From Aminobacter sp. J41 (GTDB lineage: Bacteria > Pseudomonadota > Alphaproteobacteria > Rhizobiales > Rhizobiaceae): a stretch of 64,000 nt of DNA. The stretch is taken from the NCBI RefSeq assembly GCF_000526635.1, contig NZ_JAGL01000020.1:218-64217 (forward strand), in the 5' to 3' direction. This document shows positions 48,480 to 58,573 of this stretch, in pieces. The position numbers and the translations under genes were made by a program. The notes beneath the pieces are model-generated. The model saw only the letters and a list, made by a program, of their open reading frames with translations. It was not told where the DNA came from and did not search any database. Positions within the stretch are counted from its first letter, which is position 1; each line of letters opens with the position of its first letter.

Positions 48480-48741
48480 GCGCAGTTGTCGCAACGTCAT
48501 CCAGTGCTGCACTGACTAAATTTTGTGCGCGGACACGTTCGAGATTGTGCAACTGCGCAATCTTGTTGCTGCAGATGCCGATTTCGGCCCGAGCGTGGCG
48601 CATCTGAGGCCTTTCGGGCGCAATACTACTTCCCTACGCGCCTGCCTGACGCTAGAGTGCCTGCAGATATCGGCATCCGAGCCCCGTCCCGACCGCGCGC
48701 CGAGCGTGGGTCGGTGCGGGGTTTTTCACTTTGGGCACGGC
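48480..48741 (+). promoter_or_regulatory. structured leader of the AmiC/AmiR-type operon
   Basis: No convincing gene lies in 48383-48741 beyond the ftsK terminator; the frame upstream of the AmiC-like start is open but unlike the family. The leader is rich in complementary segments: GCGCAGTTG (48480-48488) with CAACTGCGC (48550-48558); a 9-base stem AGATTGTGC/GCGCAATCT (48542-48563, loop AACT, one G-U); CAGATGC (48572-48578) with GCATCTG (48600-48606); and GATGCCGAT (48574-48582) with ATCGGCATC (48669-48677). Several of these exclude one another. Direct repeats CTGCAGAT (48569, 48661) and CCGAGCGTGG (48589, 48700) mark two related modules. This fits an RNA switch for the ANTAR protein encoded downstream. 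Confidence 0.5.
48682..48726 (+). terminator. leader terminator just upstream of the AmiC-like gene
   Basis: CCCCG..CCGACC pairs with GGTCGG..CGGGG (6 + 5 base pairs around a 2x2 internal loop, apical loop 14) and is followed at once by TTTTT (48722-48726), 15 bases before the ATG at 48742. It has the form of an intrinsic terminator placed to block its own operon, as expected for ANTAR-controlled antitermination. Confidence 0.65.
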
Positions 48742-49818
48742 ATGAAGCGGGTCATTGACATAGGCGTTCTGTTCTCGCGCAGCGGCATCTACGCCGCCCT
48801 GGCGCGTGGCGCCTATACGGGCGTGCTGCAGGGCGTCGAGGAAGTGAACGCCGACGCCAGCCTCGACGTGGCGTTCCGCGTCATCGAGCGTGACCCGGAA
48901 GGCCGGCTCGACCGCTACGCGCCGCTCTGCCGCGAGATCCTGCGTACGTCCGAAGCGCGCCACATCTTCGGCTGCATCACCTCGGCGAGCCGAAAGGAAG
49001 TGATCCCGGAACTTGAGCGCTTTGACGGCGTCCTCTGGTACACGGTCCCTTACGAGGGTTTCGAGGCATCCGAACATGTCGCCTACATGCACGCGTGCCC
49101 GAACCAGCATCTGCTGCCGCTGCTCGACTGGGCGCTGCCGACGCTCGGCAGCCGCGCCTATCTCCTCGGCTCCAACTACATCTGGGGCTGGGAAATGGCG
49201 CAGATCGCGCGCGAGCGCATCGCTGCAGCCGGCGGCCACGTTTTGGCCGATCGCTACCTTGCGCTCGGCGACACCGAGCTCGACCACATCATCCAGGACA
49301 TCCGCACGCTGAAGCCGGATTTCATCCTGAACTCCCTGGTCGGCGACAGCTCCTACGCCTTCCTCGCGCGCCTTGCAGAGCTGAAGCAGGATCCGGAGTT
49401 TGCCGACGGCATCCCGGTACTCTCCTGCAACTTCACCGAATGCGAGATCGAGGCTGCTGGCGACGCTGCCGAAGGACTGGTTTCGGTCGGGCCATGGTTC
49501 GAACCCGAGGGCGGCAGGGGCGGTTCGTTCCATGAGATGTCGCGCCTTGCGGTGCATGAACTCGCGAAGCTGTTGAACGGCCGTCCGGGCGCGGAGAATC
49601 TGCCGCTGTCGGAACTGCTGCATTCGGCCATCCGCTCCGGCTACACGCCCCGGATCGATCCGGCGCACCTGCATGCGGCCCAGCCGGCCATCATCGCCCG
49701 GCTGGAGAACAGCCGCTTCCGTGAGATCAAGCGCCTGCCGGCGCTGCGCGCCGATCCGTATCTCACACACCGCTCCCAGTCCTCGCAGGGCGGCTCCATG
49801 CTGAAGGTGGTGAAATGA
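48742..49818 (+). CDS. AmiC-like amide sensor (type 1 periplasmic-binding fold, cytoplasmic)
   Basis: A 358-residue relative of Pseudomonas AmiC, the negative regulator that binds amides and holds AmiR inactive. Matching stretches include DIGVLFSRSGIYAAL, RDPEGRLDRYAPLCREIL, YTVPYEGFEASEHVAYM and LLGSNYIWGWEMAQI. There is no signal peptide, so it should act in the cytoplasm rather than in transport. The ATG at 48742 directly follows the leader terminator. Its end overlaps the AmiR-like ATG by 4 bases, which fits a stoichiometric sensor-effector complex. Confidence 0.9.
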   Translation: MKRVIDIGVLFSRSGIYAALARGAYTGVLQGVEEVNADASLDVAFRVIERDPEGRLDRYAPLCREILRTSEARHIFGCITSASRKEVIPELERFDGVLWYTVPYEGFEASEHVAYMHACPNQHLLPLLDWALPTLGSRAYLLGSNYIWGWEMAQIARERIAAAGGHVLADRYLALGDTELDHIIQDIRTLKPDFILNSLVGDSSYAFLARLAELKQDPEFADGIPVLSCNFTECEIEAAGDAAEGLVSVGPWFEPEGGRGGSFHEMSRLAVHELAKLLNGRPGAENLPLSELLHSAIRSGYTPRIDPAHLHAAQPAIIARLENSRFREIKRLPALRADPYLTHRSQSSQGGSMLKVVK

Positions 49819-50426
49819 CGCGCATCAGGACGGAAAACCTCGGCGGCGCCACGGCCTGGATCCTGCACAGGCCGCACCCCTCGGTTCAGGGCCTGATCCG
49901 CCAGCTCGGCGTCATCGGGCTTGAGGCGCGCGAGGCCTGGCCAGAGCTTCCGGCCGAGTCGATCGGAGCTGACTTCATCTTCTATGATGCCGACATGGGC
50001 CATGACGAGCAGTTTCCCTGGGCGCCCGGCCAGTCGCCGATGCCGATGATCGCGCTGATCGGCTCCGAAGCGCCAGGCCGCTTGCGCTGGGCGATGGAGA
50101 TGGGCGCGCATGCGCAGCTGTTGAAGCCGATGAGCGACAAGGGCGTCTATGCGGCACTGCTCGTTGCGCGCAGCAACTTCGATCGCGCCAAGGCCTCAGA
50201 GGCGCTTATCGCCGACCTGCAGAACCGGCTTTCTGCCCGCCAAACGATCGTCCGCGCCGTCATGATGTTCGTCATGAAGGGCAAGACCGAAGCCGAGGCC
50301 TACGACATTCTGCGCCAGACCGCGATGGCCTGGCGCGTCACCATCGAAACCGCCGCCGAGCGGCTGGTTGCGAACCATTCGAACGAGAGGGGCACCGACG
50401 ATGGCAGACGCATCGATCTCGCCTGA
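49815..50426 (+). CDS. AmiR-like ANTAR-domain antitermination regulator
   Basis: A 203-residue protein. The N-terminal ~120 residues form a degenerate receiver-like domain (FIFYDADMGHDEQF), then a helical linker, and the C-terminal ANTAR domain (about 130-192) reads LQNRLSARQTIVRAVMMFVM...KTEAEAYDILRQTAM. ANTAR proteins bind paired RNA hairpins and stop terminator formation. Coupling to the AmiC-like gene (4-base overlap) and the terminator in the leader argue that it lets RNA polymerase into this operon when an amide is present. It overlaps the permease gene by 26 bases. Confidence 0.9.
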   Translation: MTRIRTENLGGATAWILHRPHPSVQGLIRQLGVIGLEAREAWPELPAESIGADFIFYDADMGHDEQFPWAPGQSPMPMIALIGSEAPGRLRWAMEMGAHAQLLKPMSDKGVYAALLVARSNFDRAKASEALIADLQNRLSARQTIVRAVMMFVMKGKTEAEAYDILRQTAMAWRVTIETAAERLVANHSNERGTDDGRRIDLA

Positions 50427-51300
50427 ACCCTTGGTCGTGCCGCCAAGCGGACCGTCCGTCCTGCGCAGGCTGATGCAGCGAAAGCTGGCGCTGCTGGGCC
50501 TGGTGATCGTCCTCATCTGCGTGGGCGGCGCGGTATTTGCCAAGTGGCTCGCACCCTACGACCCGTATGAGCAGTTCTTCGACGGCCTGACCATCGAGGG
50601 CGCGCCGCTGCCGCCGAACGAGACCTTCTGGTTCGGCACCGACCTGCTCGGCCGCGACCTGTTCTCGCGCATGCTGTTTGGCGCGCAGACCTCCCTAGTC
50701 ATCGGCCTGGTCGCCAATGGCGTGGCACTCTTCATTGGCACGCTGGTGGGCGTAACGGCCGGCTATTTCCGCGGTGTCGTCGGCGCTGTGCTGATGCGTT
50801 TCACCGACCTGATGATGGCGTTTCCGGCGCTGCTGCTGGCAATCTGTTTGGCCGCGATTTTCTCGCCGTCGCTCTGGATCGTCGCGATGGTGATCGCCTT
50901 CGTGAACTGGGTGCAGACCGCGCGCGTGATCTTCACGCAGACATCCTCGCTCGCCGAACGCGACTACATCGCTGCCGAGAAGACGCTGGGCGCCGGGCAC
51001 GGACGCATCCTCTTCAGGCACATCCTGCCGCACCTCATCCCGACTCTGATCGTGTGGGGCACGCTCGGCATCTCGACGACCGTGCTGCTCGAGGCAACGC
51101 TCTCCTTCCTCGGCATCGGCGTGCAGCCGCCGATTCCGTCCTGGGGCAACATCATCTTCGAGAACCAGACCTACTTCCAGTCGGCCCCGTGGCTCGTCTT
51201 CATCCCGGGCGCGGCGATCCTGCTCTTGGCGCTGGCCTTCAACCTGGTGGGTGACGCACTGCGCGACATTCTCGATCCGACACAGCAGGGGCGCGACTGA
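50401..51300 (+). CDS. dipeptide/oligopeptide-type ABC permease (DppC-like)
   Basis: A 299-residue permease of the OppC/DppC type. After a polar start (MADASISPEPLVVPPS) come an N-terminal helix (LALLGLVIVLICVGGAVF), the FGTDLLGRDLFSRMLFGAQTS-like segment near residue 75-95, five further helices, and the EAA loop AAEKTLGAGHGRILFRHILP. In an amide-regulated operon the cargo may be small amides or amide-capped peptides rather than dipeptides. ATG 50401 is preferred over an earlier one at 50368. Stop and next ATG share one base. Confidence 0.9.
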   Translation: MADASISPEPLVVPPSGPSVLRRLMQRKLALLGLVIVLICVGGAVFAKWLAPYDPYEQFFDGLTIEGAPLPPNETFWFGTDLLGRDLFSRMLFGAQTSLVIGLVANGVALFIGTLVGVTAGYFRGVVGAVLMRFTDLMMAFPALLLAICLAAIFSPSLWIVAMVIAFVNWVQTARVIFTQTSSLAERDYIAAEKTLGAGHGRILFRHILPHLIPTLIVWGTLGISTTVLLEATLSFLGIGVQPPIPSWGNIIFENQTYFQSAPWLVFIPGAAILLLALAFNLVGDALRDILDPTQQGRD

Positions 51301-52220
51301 TGGCAGCCTATATTCTCCGACGCCTTGTCCAGTCCGCGCTGATCCTGCTCGGCGTCTCGTTCATCACCTTCGTGCTGCTTTACGTGCTGCCTGCCGATCC
51401 GGTACGCCAGATCGCCGGCCGTTCGGCAACCGCCGCCACGGTCGAAAGCATCCGCCAGCAGCTCGGCCTCGATCAGCCGTTCCTCGTCCAGTACGGCAAT
51501 TACCTGGTCAATCTGCTGCAGGGCGATTTCGGCCGCTCCTACCTGCAGAAGACCGAGGTTGCGCAGCTGCTAGTCTCGCGCTTGCCGGCAACGCTGATCC
51601 TGCTGGTCGCGGCGATCTTCTGCGAGCTGCTGATTGGCCTGCCGCTCGGCATCATCGCTGCGCTGAACCGCGGTAAGACCGTCGACAACGGCCTGATGCT
51701 GACGAGCTTTCTGACCGTCTCCGCGCCGCAGTTCGTGGTGGCACTGCTGCTGCTCTACGTCTTTGCGGTACGGCTCGGATGGTTCCCGATCGGCGGCTAC
51801 GGCACCTTCGCGCACATCGTGCTCCCGGCGCTTACCCTCGGCATCCTCGGCTCCGGCTGGTACTCGCGCATCATGCGCTCGTCGATGGTCGACGTACTGC
51901 GCGCCGACTTCATCCGCACCGCGCGCGCCAAGGGCCTGAGCCGCAGCAAGGTCATCCTCGGCCATGCCCTGCCCAACGCGATCCTGCCGATCATCGCCAT
52001 GATCGGCATCGACATCGGCCTGTTCATGTCCGGCATCGTGGTGGTTGAAAGCGTCTTCGGCTGGCCCGGCATTGGCCAGCTCGCCTGGCAGGCGATCCAG
52101 CGTGTGGACATCCCGATCATCATGGGCGTCACGCTCGTCTCGGCTTTCGGCATCGTCATCGGCAACCTGCTCGCCGACCTGATTTCGCCGCTCATTGATC
52201 CGCGCATCAAGCTGCGCTGA
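51300..52220 (+). CDS. dipeptide/oligopeptide-type ABC permease (DppB-like)
   Basis: A 306-residue permease of the OppB/DppB type with six hydrophobic segments. Hallmarks are MAAYILRRLVQSALILLGVS, RQQLGLDQPFLVQYGNYL, FGRSYLQKTEV, the EAA loop RTARAKGLSRSKVILGHALP, and GIVVVESVFGWPGIGQLAWQ. It pairs with the DppC-like protein encoded just upstream. The order permease C before permease B is the reverse of most dpp operons. Confidence 0.92.
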   Translation: MAAYILRRLVQSALILLGVSFITFVLLYVLPADPVRQIAGRSATAATVESIRQQLGLDQPFLVQYGNYLVNLLQGDFGRSYLQKTEVAQLLVSRLPATLILLVAAIFCELLIGLPLGIIAALNRGKTVDNGLMLTSFLTVSAPQFVVALLLLYVFAVRLGWFPIGGYGTFAHIVLPALTLGILGSGWYSRIMRSSMVDVLRADFIRTARAKGLSRSKVILGHALPNAILPIIAMIGIDIGLFMSGIVVVESVFGWPGIGQLAWQAIQRVDIPIIMGVTLVSAFGIVIGNLLADLISPLIDPRIKLR

Positions 52221-52248
52221 ACCCGTCAACCCACAGGAGTAAAGCCCT

Positions 52249-53865
52249 ATGAAGAAGCTTATCCTCTCCACCGCTCTGGCGAGCCTGATGGCCCTGCCGG
52301 CTTTCATGCCGGCTCAGGCCGAGGAGCCGACCTACGGCGGCAACATGGTCGTTACCTACAAGGACGACGTGGCAACCCTCGACCCGGCTATCGGCTACGA
52401 CTGGCAGAACTGGTCGATGATCAAGTCGGTCTTCGACGGCCTGATGGACTACGAGCCGGGCACCACCAACCTGCGTCCGGGTCTCGCCGAGAGCTACGAG
52501 ATCTCCGAAGACGGCGTGACCTACACCTTCAAGCTGCGACCCGGCGTCAAGTTCCACAACGGCCGCGAGCTGGTTGCCGAGGACGTCGTCTACTCGCTCA
52601 ACCGCGTCGTCAACCCGGCCACGCAGTCACCTGGCCAGGGCTTCTTCTCGATGATCGAGGGCTTCAACGAGGCTGCTGCCGGCACGGCCGAGGGTCTGTC
52701 GGGCGTCTCCGCTCCGGATGCCAGCACGGTCGTCATCAAGCTGTCGCGCCCTGACGCGACCTTCCTGCACGTGATGGCGCTGAACTTCTCGTTCGTCGTC
52801 CCGAAGGAAGTCGTTGAGGAAGCTGGCGCCGACTTCGGCAAGAAGCCGGTTGGTACCGGCGCGTTCAAGCTGACCGAATGGACCCTTGGCCAGCGCCTCG
52901 TGTTCGAGAAGAACGCGGACTACTGGATCAAGGGCGTTCCGTATCTCGACGGCTTCACGGTTGAGGTTGGCCAGGAGCCGGTTGTGGCGCTGCTGCGTGC
53001 GCAGAACGGCGAAGTCGATATCCCGGGCGACGGCATCCCGCCGGCAAAGTTCGTCGAGGTCATGAAGGACCCGGCACAGGCGGCGCAGGTCGTCGAGGGC
53101 GGCCAGCTGCACACCGGCTACATCACCATGAACGTCACGCAGGCTCCGTTCGACAAGGTCGAGGTGCGCCGCGCCGTCAACATGGCGATCAACAAGGACC
53201 GCATCATCCAGGTCATCAACGGCCGCGCCGTGCCGGCGACCCAGCCGCTGCCGCCGTCCATGCCGGGCTACACCCAGGGCTACGAGGGCTACAAGTACGA
53301 TCCGGAAGGCGCGAAGAAGCTCCTCGCCGAGGCCGGCTATGCTGACGGCTTCGAGACCGAACTCTACGTGATGAACACCGATCCCAACCCGCGTATCGCC
53401 CAGGCGATCCAGCAGGACCTCAAGGCGATCGGCATCAACGCCTCGATCAAGTCGCTCGCACAGGCCAACGTCATCGAGGCCGGTGGCGCAGGCAATGCTC
53501 CGATGATCTGGTCGGGCGGCATGGCCTGGATCGCCGATTTCCCGGATCCGGCAAACTTCTACTACCCGATCCTCGGCTGCGCCGGTGCGGTCGAAGGTGG
53601 CTGGAACTGGTCGAAGTACTGCAACGAAGAACTCGACATGATGGCTGCCCAGGCAGACTCCATGGTCGATCCGGCGAAGCTCGACGAGCGCCTGGCCAAG
53701 TGGTCCGAGATCTACATGAAGGTCATGGAAGACGCGCCGTGGGCACCGGTCTTCAACGAGCAGCGCTTCACGCTGCGCTCGGCGCGTATGGGCGGTGACG
53801 ATGCGCTCTACGTCGACCCGGTCTCGATCCCGATCAACTACGACTACGTCTACATCAAGGAGTAG
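52249..53865 (+). CDS. ABC transporter substrate-binding protein, SBP family 5
   Basis: A 538-residue secreted binding protein (signal MKKLILSTALASLMALPAFM, then PAQA, cleavage near residue 24) of the peptide/nickel class: YDWQNWSMIKSVFDGLMDYE, KLRPGVKFHNGRELVAEDVV, FVVPKEVVEEAG and RRAVNMAINKDRI. It feeds the DppBC-like permease. Family 5 proteins bind peptides, nickel, opines and other compounds; the formamidase next door suggests an amide-bearing ligand. Confidence 0.92.
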   Translation: MKKLILSTALASLMALPAFMPAQAEEPTYGGNMVVTYKDDVATLDPAIGYDWQNWSMIKSVFDGLMDYEPGTTNLRPGLAESYEISEDGVTYTFKLRPGVKFHNGRELVAEDVVYSLNRVVNPATQSPGQGFFSMIEGFNEAAAGTAEGLSGVSAPDASTVVIKLSRPDATFLHVMALNFSFVVPKEVVEEAGADFGKKPVGTGAFKLTEWTLGQRLVFEKNADYWIKGVPYLDGFTVEVGQEPVVALLRAQNGEVDIPGDGIPPAKFVEVMKDPAQAAQVVEGGQLHTGYITMNVTQAPFDKVEVRRAVNMAINKDRIIQVINGRAVPATQPLPPSMPGYTQGYEGYKYDPEGAKKLLAEAGYADGFETELYVMNTDPNPRIAQAIQQDLKAIGINASIKSLAQANVIEAGGAGNAPMIWSGGMAWIADFPDPANFYYPILGCAGAVEGGWNWSKYCNEELDMMAAQADSMVDPAKLDERLAKWSEIYMKVMEDAPWAPVFNEQRFTLRSARMGGDDALYVDPVSIPINYDYVYIKE

Positions 53866-53872
53866 TCTTCCC

Positions 53873-54828
53873 ATGTGCAAGCACTGCCAGCACACGATCC
53901 ATGCCCATCAGCACCATTTCGGCTGGGACAATTCCTTTACCCCTGCCGTGACGGCTGCGCCGGGCGAGACGATCCTGTTCCAGTGCCTTGACAGTTCTGG
54001 GGGCCAGCTCGGCCCCCAGTCCACCGTCGAGGACGTGAAGGCGCTGGACTTCGGCAAGATCAACCCGGTCTCGGGTCCGATCTACGTCGACGGCGCCAAG
54101 CCGGGCGACGTGCTCAAGGTCACCATCGAAAGCTTCACGCCGCAGCTTCGCGACGGCGCGGGCTTCGGCTGGACCGCGAATATCCCGGGCTTCGGCCTGC
54201 TCGCCGACGAGTTCACCGAGCCGGCGTTGCAGGTGTGGAAGTTCGACGCCAACACGATGGAACCTGCCTTGTTCGGCAAGCACGGCCGCGTGCCGCTCAA
54301 GCCGTTCGCCGGTACCATCGGCAACGCGCTCGCCGAGAAGGGCCATCACACGGTCGTTCCGCCGCGCCGCGTTGGCGGCAACATGGACATCCGCGACCTG
54401 AACGCCGGCACGGTCCTGTACCTCCCGGTCGAGGTCGAGGGCGCGCTGTTCTCCGTGGGTGACACCCACGCGGCACAGGGCGACGGCGAGGTCTGCGGTA
54501 CCGCTATCGAGAGCCCCTTCGACGTCGTGCTGACGCTCGACCTGATCAAGGACACGCCGCTGAAGACCCCGCGCTTCACGACGCCTGGACCGGTCACGCG
54601 TCATCTCGACACCAAGGGCTACGAGGTCACGACCGGCATCGGTCCGGATCTCTGGAACGCGGCGAAGGATGCCGTCGCCAACATGGTCGAGCTGCTCGCC
54701 AAGACGCAGAACATCGATCCCGTTGACGCCTACATGCTCGTCTCGACCTGCGGCGATCTTCGCATCTCCGAGATCGTCGACATGCCGAACGTCGTGGTCA
54801 GCTTCTACTTCCCGAGGTCCGTTTTCGA

Positions 54829-54832
<4 letters not shown>
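53873..54832 (+). CDS. acetamidase/formamidase family amidohydrolase
   Basis: A 319-residue FmdA/AmdA-family enzyme that hydrolyses small amides (formamide, acetamide) to ammonia and the acid. Conserved stretches are HHFGWDNSFTPAVTAAPGE, ISGPIYVDGAKPGD-like PVSGPIYVDGAKPGDV, GNMDIRDLNAGTVLYLPVEV, FSVGDTHAAQGDGEVCGTAIE and the end YMLVSTCGDLRISEIVDMPN. The N-terminus MCKHCQHTIHAHQHH is unusually rich in Cys and His. It lies 7 bases after the binding-protein gene; its stop overlaps the ATPase ATG (ATGA). It gives the operon its likely purpose, nitrogen release from amides. Confidence 0.92.
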
Positions 54833-56601
<1,769 letters not shown>

Positions 56602-57378
56602 TCAGACGCGGCGCAGCCTGATCCAGGCAGGGGCGTGATCGCTCGCCCCTTCCCTCCCCCGAACGTCACGGTCGACGCCGCCGTCCTCGAGCCGGTCGAC
56701 GAGATTGCGGCTCAGCAGGAAATGGTCGAGACGCATGCCGGCGTCGCGCTGCCACCGCAGGCGCTTGTAGTCCCAGAAGGTGTAGATCTTCTCGTCCGGG
56801 TAGAGGTGGCGCAGCGCATCGGTCCAGCATCGGCCGATGAGCCTGCGGAACGCAGCGCGCGCTTCCGGCTGGATGAGCGCGTTATCGTCCATCGATTTCG
56901 TCGGATAGATATCGAAGTCGGTGGGCACGACATTGAAGTCGCCGGCAAGGACAACCGGAGCCCCCGTCTTGCGCAGCGCTGTCGCGTGTTTTCTTAGCCG
57001 CTCCAGCCAGGCAAGCTTGTAGGTGAATTTCGGGCCCGGCTGCGGATTGCCATTCGGCGCGTAGATCGAAGCGATCAGGATACCGGCAACCGCCGCCTCG
57101 ATGTAGCGCGCGTGCGTGTCGGCGGGATCTCCCGGCAGAGAGGTCCGGGTGACGACCGGTTCTCCCAGCCGCGACAGGATCGCGACGCCGTTCCAGCTCG
57201 GCTGGCCGACCCACGCGCAGTCGTAGCCCAGTTTCTTGAGGTCGCCTTCGGGGAAGGCTTCGTCAGTTGCCTTCAACTCCTGCAGGCAGGCAATGTCAGG
57301 CTTGGATTCCTTCAGCCACGCCGTCAGGTTGCCCAGCCGGCGGTTGATGCCGTTGATGTTGAAGGTCGCGATCTTCAT
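56602..57378 (-). CDS. xth: exodeoxyribonuclease III (AP endonuclease)
   Basis: A base-excision repair enzyme of 258 residues that cuts at abasic sites and trims 3' ends. Family motifs are seen in order: FNINGINRRL, CLQELKA, SIYAPNGNPQPG, VLAGDFNVVPTDFDI, TFWDYKRLRWQRDAGMRLDH, and ASDHAPAW with the catalytic histidine. Its start overlaps the next gene's stop by 4 bases. Confidence 0.95.
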   Translation of the reverse strand: MKIATFNINGINRRLGNLTAWLKESKPDIACLQELKATDEAFPEGDLKKLGYDCAWVGQPSWNGVAILSRLGEPVVTRTSLPGDPADTHARYIEAAVAGILIASIYAPNGNPQPGPKFTYKLAWLERLRKHATALRKTGAPVVLAGDFNVVPTDFDIYPTKSMDDNALIQPEARAAFRRLIGRCWTDALRHLYPDEKIYTFWDYKRLRWQRDAGMRLDHFLLSRNLVDRLEDGGVDRDVRGREGASDHAPAWIRLRRV

Positions 57379-58010
57379 TCGGCGCCGATGCGCCGCGACC
57401 AGTCGCGGACGGCCGCTGCGAACGTCTTCAGGTGGTCTGCAGTGCTGAAACCGGAGATCTTTTTCCGCGGCTTGAGGTCATGGTCGCCATCCTCCAGCCA
57501 CAGGATCTCGATGGCTTTCGACAGTTTGTAGGTGGCTACTTCCTCCCGGGTACCGAGCGGGTCGCGCGTGCCCTGACAGATCAGGGCAGGTGTAGCAAGA
57601 TGTTCGAGGTGCGCGGTGCGCAGCTGACCGGGCTTTTCGGGCGGATGAAATGGATAGCCGAGGCAGAGCAGCCCCGCGATCTGGCCGGCCTTTTGCAGTT
57701 CGTCCGCGACCATCGAGGCGACGCGACCGCCCATCGACTTGCCTCCGATGATAAGCGGCGTCCGTGTCCCAAGATTTTCGACCGCATGGCGGTATTCGTC
57801 CATGACGAGTTCTGCCTTCGGCGGTGGCTTGCGCACGCCGTCGCGTCGGGCGGCCATATAGGCGAACTCAAAGCGGGCCACGCGAAAACGTTCGGCGGCG
57901 AGTGCTTCGGCTGCCGCATTCATGCTTGCCGAGTCCATCGGCGCGCCGGCGCCATGGGCAAGAAGCACAGTCATTTCAGCATCTTCCGGCCCTATGGTGA
58001 GGAAATTCAT
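57375..58010 (-). CDS. alpha/beta hydrolase (KAT8/TEX30-like dienelactone-hydrolase fold)
   Basis: A 211-residue cytoplasmic hydrolase with the oxyanion segment LLAHGAGAPMDSASMN, the nucleophile elbow GGKSMGGRVASM, an acid in CQGTRDPLGTREEV and the histidine in LEDGDHDLKPRK. Substrate is unknown. The start at 58010 (MNFLTIGPEDAE) is preferred over 58052 on family grounds. It is cotranscribed with xth. Confidence 0.85.
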   Translation of the reverse strand: MNFLTIGPEDAEMTVLLAHGAGAPMDSASMNAAAEALAAERFRVARFEFAYMAARRDGVRKPPPKAELVMDEYRHAVENLGTRTPLIIGGKSMGGRVASMVADELQKAGQIAGLLCLGYPFHPPEKPGQLRTAHLEHLATPALICQGTRDPLGTREEVATYKLSKAIEILWLEDGDHDLKPRKKISGFSTADHLKTFAAAVRDWSRRIGAE

Positions 58011-58101
58011 GGCATGCTCCGGTTGTACGTGTGCAACATAGCGCGGCGGCATCTATTATCGAGCCAGCCCCGGTGCGCCACTTGTAACTCGACATTTCTC
58101 C

Positions 58102-58111
58102 ATCATATGAT
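58102..58111. promoter_or_regulatory. palindrome ATCATATGAT before the toxin-antitoxin pair
   Basis: A 10-base perfect palindrome 33 bases before the chosen antitoxin start, within an AT-rich patch. It is well placed as an autoregulatory operator for the Xre-type antitoxin. Confidence 0.4.
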
Positions 58112-58144
58112 ATGGGTATTCACTATCAAATGACGGAGACGGAA

Positions 58145-58573
58145 ATGTCCGTTGCCCTGCAACACATTGCCCCAGAGGCCGAACGGCAGGATTTCTCCAG
58201 CCTCGCTGACCGGGCCCGGCTATCGGCCGTGGCGCTCAAGGCCTATCGACGGCTGGTCGACGTGTGGGGCCTTACTGGCCAGCAGGCGGCTGCCCTGCTC
58301 GACGTTTCCATCAGCACATGGGAACGGATGAAGCACGAGGCAAAGCCCAAGTCGCTAAGCCAGGACCAGCTGACCCGCATTTCCGCGCTGGTGGGCATCT
58401 ACAAGGGGCTGCATCTGCTGTTTGCCGACGACATGGCCGACCGCTGGATCAAGCTGGAGAACAAGGCGCCGCTGTTTGCGCGGATGAGTCCGCTCGATTC
58501 CATGACCAAGGGCGGCATCCCGCAGATGCTCGACGTGCGCCGCTATGTCGATGCGGTGCGCGGAGGGCTCTGA
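58145..58573 (+). CDS. Xre/MbcA/ParS-type antitoxin (DUF2384)
   Basis: A 142-residue antitoxin with an N-terminal Xre-like helix-turn-helix (LVDVWGLTGQQAAALLDVSI, then STWERMK) and the C-terminal MbcA/ParS toxin-binding part (LVGIYKGLHLLFADDMADRW... PLFARMSPLDSMTKGG). It neutralises the RES toxin encoded directly after and usually represses the operon. Start 58145 is chosen for the GGAG 7 bases upstream; ATGs at 58130 and 58112 are possible. Confidence 0.9.
   Translation: MSVALQHIAPEAERQDFSSLADRARLSAVALKAYRRLVDVWGLTGQQAAALLDVSISTWERMKHEAKPKSLSQDQLTRISALVGIYKGLHLLFADDMADRWIKLENKAPLFARMSPLDSMTKGGIPQMLDVRRYVDAVRGGL

Noticed and set aside
48523-48741. upstream extension of the AmiC-like ORF
   Set aside because: The added 73 residues resemble no AmiC protein and would be encoded by the leader that contains the terminator.
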